64,000 nt of DNA from Bradyrhizobium sp. B097 (GCF_038957035.1 NZ_CP152412.1:1422501-1486500); one strand, 5' to 3'. Positions 41,637-50,526 are shown, numbered from the stretch's first letter. Program-made: numbers and translations. Notes: generated by a model not told the origin, from the sequence alone.

Positions 41637-42851
41637 ATGTTTTTGAAGGCCGCAAGCCGCCTTGTCGCGGCTGCCGTCGCGATATCGATGCTGATCGGCT
41701 GCGCTGAAATTGATCGCAGGGGTGGGACCGTCGCTGAAATGGAGGACTACGTCCTCTTCGCAGCCCACACCAAGAGTCACCGCCTGTTCCGGTCATATCT
41801 GCTGATTGGCGTTCTCCTGGCGGCGGCCAGACAAGGCGGTCACAACGAGGCAGATGTGGCGGCGATCGAAGGCAATTTGAAGTCCGCGCTCGCCGTGGCG
41901 TTTGAAGCCTACGATTGCCTCTATCAGGACGCCGCCGGCGCTCCTTCTGGCTGGATCAAGATCGCGACCCAGGTCAACAACGCCAACAGCCCAATCGGCA
42001 CGTTTGAAGCGGTCAATTTTGTCTCTCCCGCCATTTGCCAGTTCTTTGACGAGAAGATGGCGCGGCTTGACTACGCGCTGTACCGCCTGGCGCTGAGCTC
42101 GCTCTTCAACGAGAAAACCAGTGTGCAACTCGCGTCCATTCGTGACAAGCTGGTTGGTGAAGTGCCGGTCCTGTCTGCGTCGGCGAAGGCAGCCATCTTC
42201 GGGGCGAGGGCGGTCAATCAAGCGACGACGATCGTCGACGATCTGCTGAACCTCAGCTTTTCAAGCCTGGGACCGGTGCTCACGCTGCTGCCGCTCTATC
42301 GCGACTCCCTTGAAATGAACATGTGGGTCATCGTCGACACGTTGACGCGATCTTGCGCGGATCCCAAGCCGTTGCTGAAGGACATCGTCCTGCTCGAGGA
42401 TGGAACGCCCGCACCAAGTTTCGCTCTGGATTGTCAAACCAAGGCATACGCGTCCTACATCCTGAACTACGGCAACGGTGACCTGCGCACCTGGCGCAAC
42501 TTCGTGTTTCACATGAACTACGTCGGAATGGGGATCGAGGCCTATGCACCGCACTTTGTGCTGGTTTCGCGGTTGATCTGGCGGTCTTGCAACAATCTTC
42601 TCAAGCAGTCGGATTGTACCGATGTGTTGACCAAGGCTGTCGCGCAGGCCGCCGGAGAAGCGATACTCGTGAAGGTCAATGAGGGAAATCGCATCTACAG
42701 TGCATCGGTGCGCATTCCGTCGCGGCTTGTACGACGGGCGCCCGCTGCGCCGACCGAGACGTCCGGAGCTCCGAAGGTGATCGCTGCTCCGCCCCGCGAG
42801 CCGGAATCGACTGGTTCGGTTGGTCAGCCGAATGCCGCACCCGCTCGCTGA
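41637..42851 (+). CDS. Hypothetical lipoprotein
   Basis: 404 residues. AAVAISMLIGC gives a lipobox (LIGC, Cys near residue 22), so the protein should be lipid-anchored after cleavage. The rest is mostly helical, with VEMEDY-like and NAN-rich stretches and about nine Cys, and a Pro/Ala-rich tail beginning at RRAPAAPTETSG. No family recognised. GGGGG lies 8 nt before the ATG. It runs divergent from uvrB and shows no operon partner. Confidence 0.72.
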   Translation: MFLKAASRLVAAAVAISMLIGCAEIDRRGGTVAEMEDYVLFAAHTKSHRLFRSYLLIGVLLAAARQGGHNEADVAAIEGNLKSALAVAFEAYDCLYQDAAGAPSGWIKIATQVNNANSPIGTFEAVNFVSPAICQFFDEKMARLDYALYRLALSSLFNEKTSVQLASIRDKLVGEVPVLSASAKAAIFGARAVNQATTIVDDLLNLSFSSLGPVLTLLPLYRDSLEMNMWVIVDTLTRSCADPKPLLKDIVLLEDGTPAPSFALDCQTKAYASYILNYGNGDLRTWRNFVFHMNYVGMGIEAYAPHFVLVSRLIWRSCNNLLKQSDCTDVLTKAVAQAAGEAILVKVNEGNRIYSASVRIPSRLVRRAPAAPTETSGAPKVIAAPPREPESTGSVGQPNAAPAR

Positions 42852-42917
42852 TATCACGGTCGGACGGCTGGCTTGGCCCGGATCGCTCGGCAAAGCGATA
42901 TGCAGCAACCCGGCGCG

Positions 42918-43124
42918 TCAGGCGCGCGGCAGGTCGACGATATCGAGATGGATCCCGCCGCAGCCGTCGCAGCGCATGGTCCAGTATTCGGCGGCGCGGC
43001 CGGGAATGACGCGCAGCAGCGAGAGCCGGGCGGCGCATTCCGGGCAACTGGTTCTGACCTGCTCCGGCCAGACCGGATCCGGCTCGCATTGCGGGACGAC
43101 GGCGACCACGACGTTGCCGGTCAC
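42918..43124 (-). CDS. Small zinc-ribbon protein
   Basis: 68 residues. SCPECAARL near 27 and MRCDGCGGIHLDIV near 50 give a four-Cys zinc ribbon. GTG start overlaps the stop of the gene at 43121 (GTGA), which decides the start over the longer open frame to 43295. Function unknown; likely translated with its upstream partner. Confidence 0.6.
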   Translation of the reverse strand: MTGNVVVAVVPQCEPDPVWPEQVRTSCPECAARLSLLRVIPGRAAEYWTMRCDGCGGIHLDIVDLPRA

Positions 43125-43345
43125 GCCGACGGCATTGTCATGCCATACCGTTGTGGGAACCGGTCGATGGTCCGCTTCGCGTCGTCGATCGCCGCATCCG
43201 GATCGGACCACGCAAAGCCGATGTCGAGCATCGGAAACGGCATGCCATCGATGACGACCGGCCTTTGATCGACCCGTTGAATCCTGGCGTGCCATTGCCC
43301 CTTCCCCACCTCGAACGACTTGATCTCAAAACCGCTGTAAATCAT
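43121..43345 (-). CDS. Conserved-type hypothetical protein
   Basis: 74 residues. MIYSGFEIKSFEVGKGQWHA and VVIDGMPFPMLDIGFAWSDP are patterns I recall from small rhizobial proteins of unknown function. It is hydrophilic with a beta-rich look. Its TGA overlaps the next gene by GTGA. Confidence 0.65.
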   Translation of the reverse strand: MIYSGFEIKSFEVGKGQWHARIQRVDQRPVVIDGMPFPMLDIGFAWSDPDAAIDDAKRTIDRFPQRYGMTMPSA

Positions 43346-43458
43346 CGCGACCTCGGATGCCCCTTCTCATAGGAAGCACGGGCGCGCGGCGCCCAATGTG
43401 AACCAGATCACAAGTCGCGCGGTTTATTTCCGACGGGGCAAAGGAGTTCCATCATTTT

Positions 43459-43486
43459 GTTTTGACGCGGTTTCTTCCGGCGAACC
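43459..43486 (+). repeat. Degenerate copy of the 54-bp repeat
   Basis: GTTTTGACGCGGTTTCTTCC followed by GGCGAACC matches the first half of 33562-33615 with a few differences. Confidence 0.45.
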
Positions 43487-43497
43487 GCACCAACGCG

Positions 43498-44718
43498 CTA
43501 GCTGCGGGCCGCGATGTGATCGGCGAGCACGGCCGCGTCGTCGCCGACGCCTGACAGGAACGAGGATTTCATCTTCGACAGCCATTGCAGGCCGAGAAAA
43601 TACAGGCCCGGCACGTCGGAGACGCCGTGGCGGTGTCTGGGTGCTCCATCGGCGTCCAGCACCGGTATGTCGATCCAGTTCAGATCGAGCCCATAGCCGG
43701 TGGCCCAGATCACGCTGCTGATCCGCTCGGTGCGCAGGTCGATCATCCGCAGCGGTGCAGTGAGGGCCGGCGGATCGGGCAGGCGGACGCGCGCCAGGGG
43801 ATCGTCGGGATGCGCGAGGCCGCGTGCCGCGACGAAGTCGTCGACGATCCCGAGGAATGTCGCGTAGTAGGCGTCGCCATTGGCGATGTTGGTGGCGAGA
43901 TCGGGCGCGATCTCGAGCACGCCGTCGCGCGCCGCCGTCACGCGGCCGAGCAGCGTCACGCCGTCAGCGGCGAAGCGGCGGAAATCGATGGTGTGGCCGC
44001 CATGGGCGCCCGTAATCACCGGCAGCAGGCGGGACGGGCCGCGCTGCTCGACCGGAGTCTCGTCGACGCCCATCTCGGCCAACCACCAGATCAGGTCGCG
44101 GCCGCGATAGCGGCGCGGCAGGCGGTTGTGACGCCCGATCGAGAGGAAGACGCGGCGGCCGGCGCGCACCAGCTCGTCGGTGATCTGCGCGCCCGAGGCG
44201 CCGGCACCGATCACCAGCACCGCGCCGTCAGGCAATTGCGCGGGATTTTTGTAATCGCTGGCGTGAACCTGAAGCAGGCCGGAGTGCTCGCGCAACAGTT
44301 CGGGCCGCAGCGGCCGCTGATAGGGGCCGGTGGCGATGACGACGTTGCGGGCGGCGATGCTGCCGCCGGCGATCTCGGCGAAGAAGCCGCCGGCGTCGCG
44401 GCGCAGCCTGGTGACCTCGACGCCGCAGCGGATCGGCGGCGCGACGAAGGCGGCGTAGTCCTCGATGAAGGTGATGACGGAGGCGGTGTCCGAGAAGCCG
44501 TCGGGATCGCTGTGCGGAAACGTAAACTCCGGCAGCCGCACCGACCAGTTCGGAAACTGGAACATCAGGCCGTCCCAGCGTTCGCTGCGCCAGCGCTCGG
44601 CGATCCGCCGCCGCTCCAGCACCAGATGGGCGATGGCGCGCTGCTTCAGCCGGTGGCTCATGGTGAGCCCGGCCTGGCCGCCGCCGATCACCAGCGTGTC
44701 GATGCTCTCGTCAGGCAT
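43498..44718 (-). CDS. Flavin-containing monooxygenase-like oxidoreductase
   Basis: 406 residues. FAD site TLVIGGGQAGLTMSHRLKQ near 8 and NADPH site VLVIGAGASGAQITDELVRA near 168. Between them lies FPNWSVRLPEFTFPHSDPDG. This is the FMO/CzcO-like type that oxygenates N, S or ketones; substrate unknown. The ATG at 44718 is chosen because the FAD motif follows at once; it overlaps the LysR stop by 8 bp, so the two genes form one transcript. The frame upstream is antisense or shadow in look. Confidence 0.87.
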   Translation of the reverse strand: MPDESIDTLVIGGGQAGLTMSHRLKQRAIAHLVLERRRIAERWRSERWDGLMFQFPNWSVRLPEFTFPHSDPDGFSDTASVITFIEDYAAFVAPPIRCGVEVTRLRRDAGGFFAEIAGGSIAARNVVIATGPYQRPLRPELLREHSGLLQVHASDYKNPAQLPDGAVLVIGAGASGAQITDELVRAGRRVFLSIGRHNRLPRRYRGRDLIWWLAEMGVDETPVEQRGPSRLLPVITGAHGGHTIDFRRFAADGVTLLGRVTAARDGVLEIAPDLATNIANGDAYYATFLGIVDDFVAARGLAHPDDPLARVRLPDPPALTAPLRMIDLRTERISSVIWATGYGLDLNWIDIPVLDADGAPRHRHGVSDVPGLYFLGLQWLSKMKSSFLSGVGDDAAVLADHIAARS

Positions 44719-45613
44719 TGCGCGCTCCCTTGCGGCGGGCGGCGGGTTCCGCGGCGGCGCGGATGATCCAGCGCCGGAACGCGGCGAAATCGCGCTGCTC
44801 GGTGTGGAAGCCGCGATAGACGAGATACCAGCGCATGCCCTTCGGCACGCTGAGCGCAAACGGCGCCACCAGCCGGCCGGCGGCGAGATCGTCATCGATA
44901 TAGGGCCGGATCCCCATCGCGATCCCGAGCCCGTCGCTAGCTGCCTGCAGCGCCTGGCCGTAGAACTGGAATTCCGGCCCGCGCGCGGTGATCCGCGGCA
45001 CGCCAGCGGCCTTCAGCCAGGACGGCCAGTCGTCGGGCGAATGCGCGACGCGGATCAGGCTCGGTCCCTTGAGGTCGGCGGGACGCTTCAACGTGTTGGC
45101 GAGCCGCGCCGTGCACACCGGCATCAGGTCGGCGGCGAACAGCGGCTCGGCAACGAGGCCCGGCCACTGGCCGTCGCCGAGCTGGATGCCGCAGCTCCAG
45201 TCGTCGGCGAACGGCACCGCCATGCCGCCGGTCGTGATCCGCACCTCGATGTCGGGCTCCACTTTGCGGAACTCGGCGAGGTGCGGGATCATCCATTTCA
45301 GCGCAAAGGTCGGGCCGACGCCGACAGTCAGCACGCGCGCGCTCGCGGATGCGGTGACCTGCGCGGTGAGGCTCGCCAGCGCGTCGAAGATCGGGGTCAG
45401 GCCGCCCTGATAGGCGCGGCCCGCCTGGGTGGTGACCAGGCGGTTCGCCTTGCGCTCGAACAGCGCGACGCCGAGCCGCTCTTCCAGGAGATGCACCATC
45501 CGGCTGATTGCGGCGGCCGAGACGTTGAGCTCGTGGCCTGCGGCCGCGAAGCTGCCGGTCCGCGCCGCGGCCTCGAATGCCTTGATGCCGTTGAGAAAGA
45601 GCAGTCGCCGCAT
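44711..45613 (-). CDS. LysR family transcriptional regulator (GcvA-like)
   Basis: 300 residues. Winged HTH LNGIKAFEAAARTGSFAAAG, then LNVSAAAISRMVHLLEERLG near 28, and a periplasmic-binding-like effector domain from residue 90. ATG is followed by RRLLFLNG, typical of the GcvA/DsdC group. It overlaps the FMO gene downstream by 8 bp and is read in the same direction, unlike most LysR genes that lie divergent from their target; it may regulate the operon it is in. Confidence 0.9.
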   Translation of the reverse strand: MRRLLFLNGIKAFEAAARTGSFAAAGHELNVSAAAISRMVHLLEERLGVALFERKANRLVTTQAGRAYQGGLTPIFDALASLTAQVTASASARVLTVGVGPTFALKWMIPHLAEFRKVEPDIEVRITTGGMAVPFADDWSCGIQLGDGQWPGLVAEPLFAADLMPVCTARLANTLKRPADLKGPSLIRVAHSPDDWPSWLKAAGVPRITARGPEFQFYGQALQAASDGLGIAMGIRPYIDDDLAAGRLVAPFALSVPKGMRWYLVYRGFHTEQRDFAAFRRWIIRAAAEPAARRKGARNA

Positions 45614-45728
45614 GAACCCTCAGGAAAACTGATGCAAGGGCAAGATAACTCAGTTTGCCGGCAGAGGCCAAGCAGCGCAGAAATACCGGAGACGATTTTG
45701 AATCCCTGCTGACCCCGGCGAGGACCAA

Positions 45729-45962
45729 ATGACTGAGACCACGGACGCCCTGGTGCTCGATCTCGTGGAATGGGTCGCGCGCGAGCCGCGGCCCTATGCC
45801 GAGGTGCTCGAGGTCTGGCGCACCTCATGCCCGCGGCTGACGATCTGGGAGGACGCCGTCGACCGCGGCTATGTCGCGCGCCGTCCCTCGGTCGAGGGCA
45901 TGCGGGTGATGGTGACTGAGAGCGGCGAGACCTTTTTGCGCGCGCACGGGCGGATGCATTGA
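45729..45962 (+). CDS. Hypothetical protein
   Basis: 77 residues. LVLDLVEWVAREPRPYAEVL, then EVWRTSCPRLTIWEDAVDRG and YVARRPSVEGMRVMVTESG look like a winged-helix protein of the MarR/PadR-like size, but no named family fits with confidence. ATG overlaps no neighbour; GGCGAGGA lies before it. Divergent from the LysR gene. Confidence 0.6.
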   Translation: MTETTDALVLDLVEWVAREPRPYAEVLEVWRTSCPRLTIWEDAVDRGYVARRPSVEGMRVMVTESGETFLRAHGRMH

Positions 45963-45993
45963 AGTTGTCGTCCTATCCGCGAATTCGCTTTCA

Positions 45994-46113
45994 CCTCTCC
46001 CGCTTGCAGGGGAGGTCGGATTGCATCGCAAATGCAATCCGGGTGGGGGCTCTCTCCACGAAGCGACTCGCGGCGGCACCCCCACCCCGACCCTCCCCCG
46101 CAAGCGGGAGAGG
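45994..46113. repeat. Palindromic repeat
   Basis: CCTCTCCCGCTTGC at the left pairs with GCAAGCGGGAGAGG at the right, exactly. Inside is another dyad, CGGATTGCA and TGCAATCCG. About 120 bp, between converging genes. Confidence 0.7.
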
Positions 46114-46134
46114 GAGGGCAGTCCCTTTGCGGCG

Positions 46135-46788
46135 CTAGCGCGCCGGCTCGGCGAGCCGCGGCCGGATGATCTCGACCATGCGGTCGGCCGATGTGCCCGG
46201 CGGGAAGAAGCCGAGATAATTGCCGTCGCGGTCCATCAGATAGATATAGGCGGTGTGATCGACGGTGTAGTCGCCGTCCTTTAACGGTACCCTGGCGTAG
46301 TAAACCTTGTAGGCATCGGCGACCTTGCGGATCGCATCAAAGCTGCCGGTCAGGCCGATCAGCCGCGGGTGAAACAGCGGCACATACTCCGCGAGATGCG
46401 CAGCGGTGTCGCGCTCGGGATCGACCGTGATGAAGATCGGTTGCACCTGGTCGCCGTCAGCGCCGAGCTTGTCGAGCGCCAGTCCGATTGCTTGCAGATC
46501 GGTCGGGCAGACGTCGGGGCAAGTGGTGAAGCCGAAATAGACCAGCATCAGCCTGCCGCGGAACTCCTTGTCGGTGCGCGCATGGCCGGCCTGATCGGTC
46601 AGCGCGAACGGGCCGCCGACCGGCTCCCTGTTCCACATCAGGATGTCCATGATCTCGGCGGCCGAGCGCGCCGATTGCGCCGGTGCATCGCCGGCCGGCG
46701 CGGGCGTTAGCGCCAGCCAGAGGCCGGCGCCGGCGCAAGCCAGGCCGGCGCCAGCGCATGCGATAATGCGCAGGATCGGCCGGGTCAT
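46135..46788 (-). CDS. SCO1/SenC family protein
   Basis: 217 residues. N-terminal membrane anchor (IIACAGAGLACAGAGLWLAL), then a thioredoxin-like domain with the copper-binding CxxxC of FGFTTCPDVCPTDLQAIG near 90 and the ITVDPERDT motif; the conserved His appears in YTVDHTAYIYLMD near 180. SCO proteins deliver copper to cytochrome oxidase subunit II, or act as thiol reductases in the periplasm. Its ATG overlaps the stop of the MBL gene (ATGA), so it is in the same operon. The longer frame upstream is a shadow. Confidence 0.92.
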   Translation of the reverse strand: MTRPILRIIACAGAGLACAGAGLWLALTPAPAGDAPAQSARSAAEIMDILMWNREPVGGPFALTDQAGHARTDKEFRGRLMLVYFGFTTCPDVCPTDLQAIGLALDKLGADGDQVQPIFITVDPERDTAAHLAEYVPLFHPRLIGLTGSFDAIRKVADAYKVYYARVPLKDGDYTVDHTAYIYLMDRDGNYLGFFPPGTSADRMVEIIRPRLAEPAR

Positions 46789-47903
46789 ATGCCGAAGGAG
46801 AGGCGGCTGCCGGTTGTCGTGACCAGCACCTTGTCGCCCATCTGCGCGGTCGCCTCCTGCACGAAGTTGAGCCCGGAGCAATGCATCGGGATCAGCACGT
46901 CGGGGTCGAGCTTCTTGATCTCGGCGACCACCTCGGTGAGGTAGTCCTTCGGCGCCGGTCCGAGATGGAAGCCGCCGACGATCGCGTGCACCTTCTGGAT
47001 GCCGGAGACCTCCTGCGCCTGCTTGACCGAATTGACGATGCCGACATGGCCGCAGGACGAGATCACGACCAGGCCGAAGTCCCGCACGTTGAAGCAGGTC
47101 GCGTGCTCGTGGATGTGCTCGTCGGGCACGATCTTGCCGTCCAGCTCGGCCGGCAGATAATGGCTGGCATTGCAGCCGAGCCCGTCCTTCATGCTGAACT
47201 CGACCCAGGTGTTGGGCAGCACGCGCTCGATGCTGCGGCGGTTGATCTTGCCGGTGGTGAAGGCGTGACCGGCGATCACGGTCGGGGTCTCGCACAGCAC
47301 GGTGGTGACGCGCTGCGCCGCGAGCTGGCGGCGGTCGAGCGTGCCGAAATCGGTGAACTGGCCTTTGGTGGGCGTTGCGCTGACCCGGTGGCAGAAATTG
47401 TCCTCGCCGCCGGCATAGAGCTTCACGTCGGCCGGCAGTCTGTCGCGGAATTTGTCGAGGAAGCCGTTGAGGCCGCCGAAATGGTCGTAATGCCCGTGGC
47501 TCACGATCAGCGCGTCGAGCTTCGCCGGATCGACGCCGACCAGCGCCATGTTGTTGAGCAGCACCTCGGGCGTGTAGCCATAGTCGAGCATCAACGTGCG
47601 CTGCGCGCCCTTGGCCTCCGACTCCAGCCACAGCGACAGGCCCCATTCATTGTGCAGCGACTTCTGGTAGTCGGCGGTGCGCGGCGGCGGCGCGATCGTG
47701 ACGCCGCCCGCCTGCTTCGGCTTGAAGAATAAATCGTAGCTGGAATCGACCAGCACGCGGATCGAGAGCTTGTCGACGGTCGGCACCTCGATCGGTGCCG
47801 CGCTCGCGATCTCGACGCAGGAGAATGCGCCCGCGGCGGCGGCGCCGGCGATCGCCGCCGAGCCCTTCAGGAAATCACGTCGTGCCAAATCCCGTGTCAT
47901 CAT
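46785..47903 (-). CDS. Tat-exported MBL-fold metallohydrolase
   Basis: 372 residues. A Tat signal (ARRDFLKGSAAIAGAAAAGA) precedes a metallo-beta-lactamase domain: metal-binding VSHGHYDHFGGLNGF near 134 (HxHxDH), later CGHVGIV and the C-terminal MHCSGLNF. Members of this group include AHPT/7,8-dihydropterin synthase-like hydrolases with periplasmic forms. Folded export by Tat fits a metal cofactor inserted in the cytoplasm. It overlaps the SCO gene by ATGA. The substrate is unknown; two adjacent start Met codons are possible. Confidence 0.9.
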   Translation of the reverse strand: MMTRDLARRDFLKGSAAIAGAAAAGAFSCVEIASAAPIEVPTVDKLSIRVLVDSSYDLFFKPKQAGGVTIAPPPRTADYQKSLHNEWGLSLWLESEAKGAQRTLMLDYGYTPEVLLNNMALVGVDPAKLDALIVSHGHYDHFGGLNGFLDKFRDRLPADVKLYAGGEDNFCHRVSATPTKGQFTDFGTLDRRQLAAQRVTTVLCETPTVIAGHAFTTGKINRRSIERVLPNTWVEFSMKDGLGCNASHYLPAELDGKIVPDEHIHEHATCFNVRDFGLVVISSCGHVGIVNSVKQAQEVSGIQKVHAIVGGFHLGPAPKDYLTEVVAEIKKLDPDVLIPMHCSGLNFVQEATAQMGDKVLVTTTGSRLSFGI

Positions 47904-48121
47904 AATCCCCTATGTTCTGAAAATTCTTCAATACAAACCACGCGGAGCCTAGGTTCAATCGGGGCGCAGCTCAATCGGGCACTTGCGTCGTTTGCAGATC
48001 ACATTCGCGCGCGGTGCAATGCGCGCGCCATTGACTTGGGTGCGGTTATGCGCGCAACTTCATGCATTCGCATCTTTCTCGCCGATGCGTCAGCAATCCC
48101 CGGAAATGCAGGATCACGCCC

Positions 48122-48829
48122 ATGATCGATCTCCACTACTGGTCCACGCCGAACGGCCACAAGATCACGATGTTCCTCGAAGAGACCGGACTGGAATACA
48201 AGGTTTTCCCGGTGAACATCGGCAAGGGCGATCAGTTCAAGCCGGATTTCCTGCAGGTCGCGCCGAACAACCGGATTCCGGCGATCGTCGATCACGCGCC
48301 GAAGGGCGGCGGCAAGCCGATCTCTCTCTTCGAATCTGGCGCGATCCTGCTCTATCTCGCCGAGAAGACCGGAAAGTTCCTGCCTGCGGATCTCTACGGC
48401 CGCTATGACGCGATCCAGTGGACGTTCTGGCAGATGGGCGGGCTCGGGCCGATGGCCGGGCAGAACCATCACTTCCGCAACTACGCGGTCGAGAAGCTGC
48501 CTTACGCGATCGATCGCTATGTCAACGAGACCAACCGGCTCTACGGTGTCCTCAACAAGCGGCTCGCCGACCGCGAATTCATCGCCGGCGACTATTCGAT
48601 CGCCGACATGGCGAGCTATCCCTGGGTCGTGCCCTACAAGAACCAGGGCCAGGAGATTGACGACTTCCCGCATCTGAAGCGCTGGCTGGAGACGATCGGC
48701 AAGCGCCCGGCGACCGAGCGCGCCTATGCCAAGGCGAAGGAGGTCAACCCGAATTTCGGCCAGCCCGCGATCCGCACCGAGGAAGAGCGCAAGCTGCTGT
48801 TCGGACAGACCGCGGCGGTGGTGCGGTAG
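48122..48829 (+). CDS. Glutathione S-transferase family protein (YfcG/Nu type)
   Basis: 235 residues. MIDLHYWSTPNGHKITMFLE opens the thioredoxin-like domain, with TPNGHK being the Nu-class loop that binds glutathione; NNRIPAIVDH and LFESGAILLYLAE are the substrate contacts; WQMGGLGPMAGQNHHF near 104 is the typical helical-domain motif of YfcG/YghU. These enzymes are disulfide-bond oxidoreductases on glutathione conjugates. ATG at 48122 follows directly after a leader with AGGATC. No operon partner. Confidence 0.92.
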   Translation: MIDLHYWSTPNGHKITMFLEETGLEYKVFPVNIGKGDQFKPDFLQVAPNNRIPAIVDHAPKGGGKPISLFESGAILLYLAEKTGKFLPADLYGRYDAIQWTFWQMGGLGPMAGQNHHFRNYAVEKLPYAIDRYVNETNRLYGVLNKRLADREFIAGDYSIADMASYPWVVPYKNQGQEIDDFPHLKRWLETIGKRPATERAYAKAKEVNPNFGQPAIRTEEERKLLFGQTAAVVR

Positions 48830-48844
48830 GGCGCGACTCTATTC

Positions 48845-48933
48845 CCCGTCATTGCGAGCGAAGCGAAGCAATCCATATCACGGCATCGTAGATAGATGGA
48901 TTGCTTCGTCGCTTCGCTCCTCGCAATGACGGG
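48845..48933. repeat. Palindromic repeat
   Basis: CCCGTCATTGCGAG pairs with CTCGCAATGACGGG; inner GCGAAGCGAAGCAATCCAT pairs with ATGGATTGCTTCG and GCTTCGC. About 89 bp of the type often seen in Bradyrhizobium. Confidence 0.75.
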
Positions 48934-48950
48934 TGTGGGACGAGCGGAGC

Positions 48951-49742
48951 TCACGCCCCCACATACTTCGCCGGCCGCCGTTCCTTCCACGCCGCGAGCC
49001 CCTCGGCGAGATCGCGGCTCGGCACCAGCGCGGCGAACTGCTCGCTCTCGACCAGCAGGCCTTCCGCAATCGGCATGTTGAGCCCACGCGTCACCGCGGT
49101 GATGGTGCCGGCGACGGCATCGGGCGAATGCCTGGTGATGCGGCCGGCGAGCTCACGCGCGGCGGTCAGCAATTGATCGTGTGGCACGATCTGGTTGATC
49201 AGCCCGATCTCGCGTGCGTGCTCGGGCGGGAACGGATCGCCTGTCAGCAGCAGCTCGAGGGCGCGCTTGCGTCCCGCCAGCCGCGGCAGCCGCTGCGTGC
49301 CGCCGAAGGTCGGGGGCATGCCGAGCTTGATCTCGGGTTTTGCAAACAGCGCGCGGTCGCTGGCGATGGCAAGATGCACCGCCTCAGTGATCTCGCAGCC
49401 GCCGCCGAAGGCGAGCCCGTTGACCGCGGCGATGACCGGCTTCTTGAACGCTTCGAGCCGCGCGGTCATGGCCTGGCCGCGGCGGACGAAGTCGCGCACC
49501 GCGACGGCCGCCCCCTGTTTGACGCTCTCGGAAAATCCCTTGATGTCGGCGCCCGCCGAGAACGCGCGTTCGCCGGCGCCGGTCAGGATCACGGCGCGCA
49601 CTGTAGCGTCGCCCTCGATGCGGTCGAGCGCCGCCATCAGCTGATCGATCAGCTGGTAATTGAGCGCGTTGAGCTGCGCGGGGCGGTTCAGGGTGATCAG
49701 GGCGATCCCGTCGTCGATGGCGAGCAGGATGGGGTCGGGCAT
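48951..49742 (-). CDS. Enoyl-CoA hydratase/isomerase family protein
   Basis: 263 residues, the normal crotonase length. Oxyanion-hole residues sit in FSAGADIKGFSE near 62 and LAFGGGCEITEA near 115; the two catalytic Glu appear in GGGCEIT and KPEIKLGMP. This fits hydration of trans-2-enoyl-CoA in fatty-acid or aromatic-acid breakdown. Divergent from the TetR gene at 49832; the dyad between them suggests TetR control. Confidence 0.92.
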   Translation of the reverse strand: MPDPILLAIDDGIALITLNRPAQLNALNYQLIDQLMAALDRIEGDATVRAVILTGAGERAFSAGADIKGFSESVKQGAAVAVRDFVRRGQAMTARLEAFKKPVIAAVNGLAFGGGCEITEAVHLAIASDRALFAKPEIKLGMPPTFGGTQRLPRLAGRKRALELLLTGDPFPPEHAREIGLINQIVPHDQLLTAARELAGRITRHSPDAVAGTITAVTRGLNMPIAEGLLVESEQFAALVPSRDLAEGLAAWKERRPAKYVGA

Positions 49743-49799
49743 GGCGCAGTCTCCGGCATGGGTGTTCGTGGGGCCGAACCTAAAGGCTCCCGGAATTTG

Positions 49800-49823
49800 T
49801 GTATATTCACTGGTCAGTATACA
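49800..49823. promoter_or_regulatory. Putative TetR operator
   Basis: TGTATA-N12-TATACA, with an inner ACTG-GT-CAGT dyad, 8 bp before the TetR ATG and 58 bp before the divergent enoyl-CoA hydratase gene. Confidence 0.6.
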
Positions 49824-49831
49824 TACGACGG

Positions 49832-50428
49832 ATGCCCAGACCCTCCGAACCCACCCGCGAGCGCATCGTCCAGGCGGCGAATTCGCTGTTCTACAGTGAA
49901 GGCATCCGCCGCGTTAGTGTCGACGAGGTCGCCGCCAAGGCCGGCCTCACCAAGCGCACGCTGTATTATCACTTCAAGAGCAAGGACGATCTGGTCGCCG
50001 CCTATCTCGCCGCGCGCGACCAGCCCAACCTCGCGCTGTTCCGCAAATGGTTCGCGGAGGCCGAGGGCGGCGTGCCGGCGAAGGTCGAGGCGATCTTCCG
50101 GAATCTCGCGCGCTCGGCGCGGCATCCGAAATGGAAAGGCTGCGGTTTCCTGCGCACCTCGGCCGAGCTTGCCAACATGCCCGGCCATCCCGCGATCCGG
50201 ATCGGCGCCGCGCACAAGAAGAAGTTCGAGGACTGGCTGCGCGCGACCTTTGCGGAGCAGGGCATTGCCGATCCGCTAAAACTCGCGCGGCAGATCCTGC
50301 TGCTGCTGGATGGATCATTCGCCGTGGTGCTGCTGCATCGCGACGCCAGCTACATGGAGACCGCCGGCGAGGCCGCGCGCACGCTGATCGAGACGGCGTT
50401 GCCGAAGCCGGGGCGTAAACGGGGCTAG
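49832..50428 (+). CDS. TetR family transcriptional regulator
   Basis: 198 residues. RERIVQAANSLFYSEGIRRV and AKAGLTKRTLYYHFKSKDDL give the TetR DNA-binding domain in residues 10-58; the helical ligand domain follows. The longer frame from 49799 includes the operator region, so I used the ATG at 49832. As usual for TetR, it is expected to repress itself and the divergent crotonase gene until an acyl-CoA-like ligand binds. Confidence 0.93.
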   Translation: MPRPSEPTRERIVQAANSLFYSEGIRRVSVDEVAAKAGLTKRTLYYHFKSKDDLVAAYLAARDQPNLALFRKWFAEAEGGVPAKVEAIFRNLARSARHPKWKGCGFLRTSAELANMPGHPAIRIGAAHKKKFEDWLRATFAEQGIADPLKLARQILLLLDGSFAVVLLHRDASYMETAGEAARTLIETALPKPGRKRG

Positions 50429-50526
50429 GGTCGCGTTCGCTGCGGTCGCAAAAGAGGCGACAAGGAATCCGATCTGATGTGTTGCCGTCTTTGGGTCAGC
50501 AACAGTCTTCCGCTTTCGCGAGTGTG

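Noticed and set aside
43585..44766. A 393-residue plus-strand ORF
   Set aside because: Antisense of the FMO-like gene; no start signal or family pattern.
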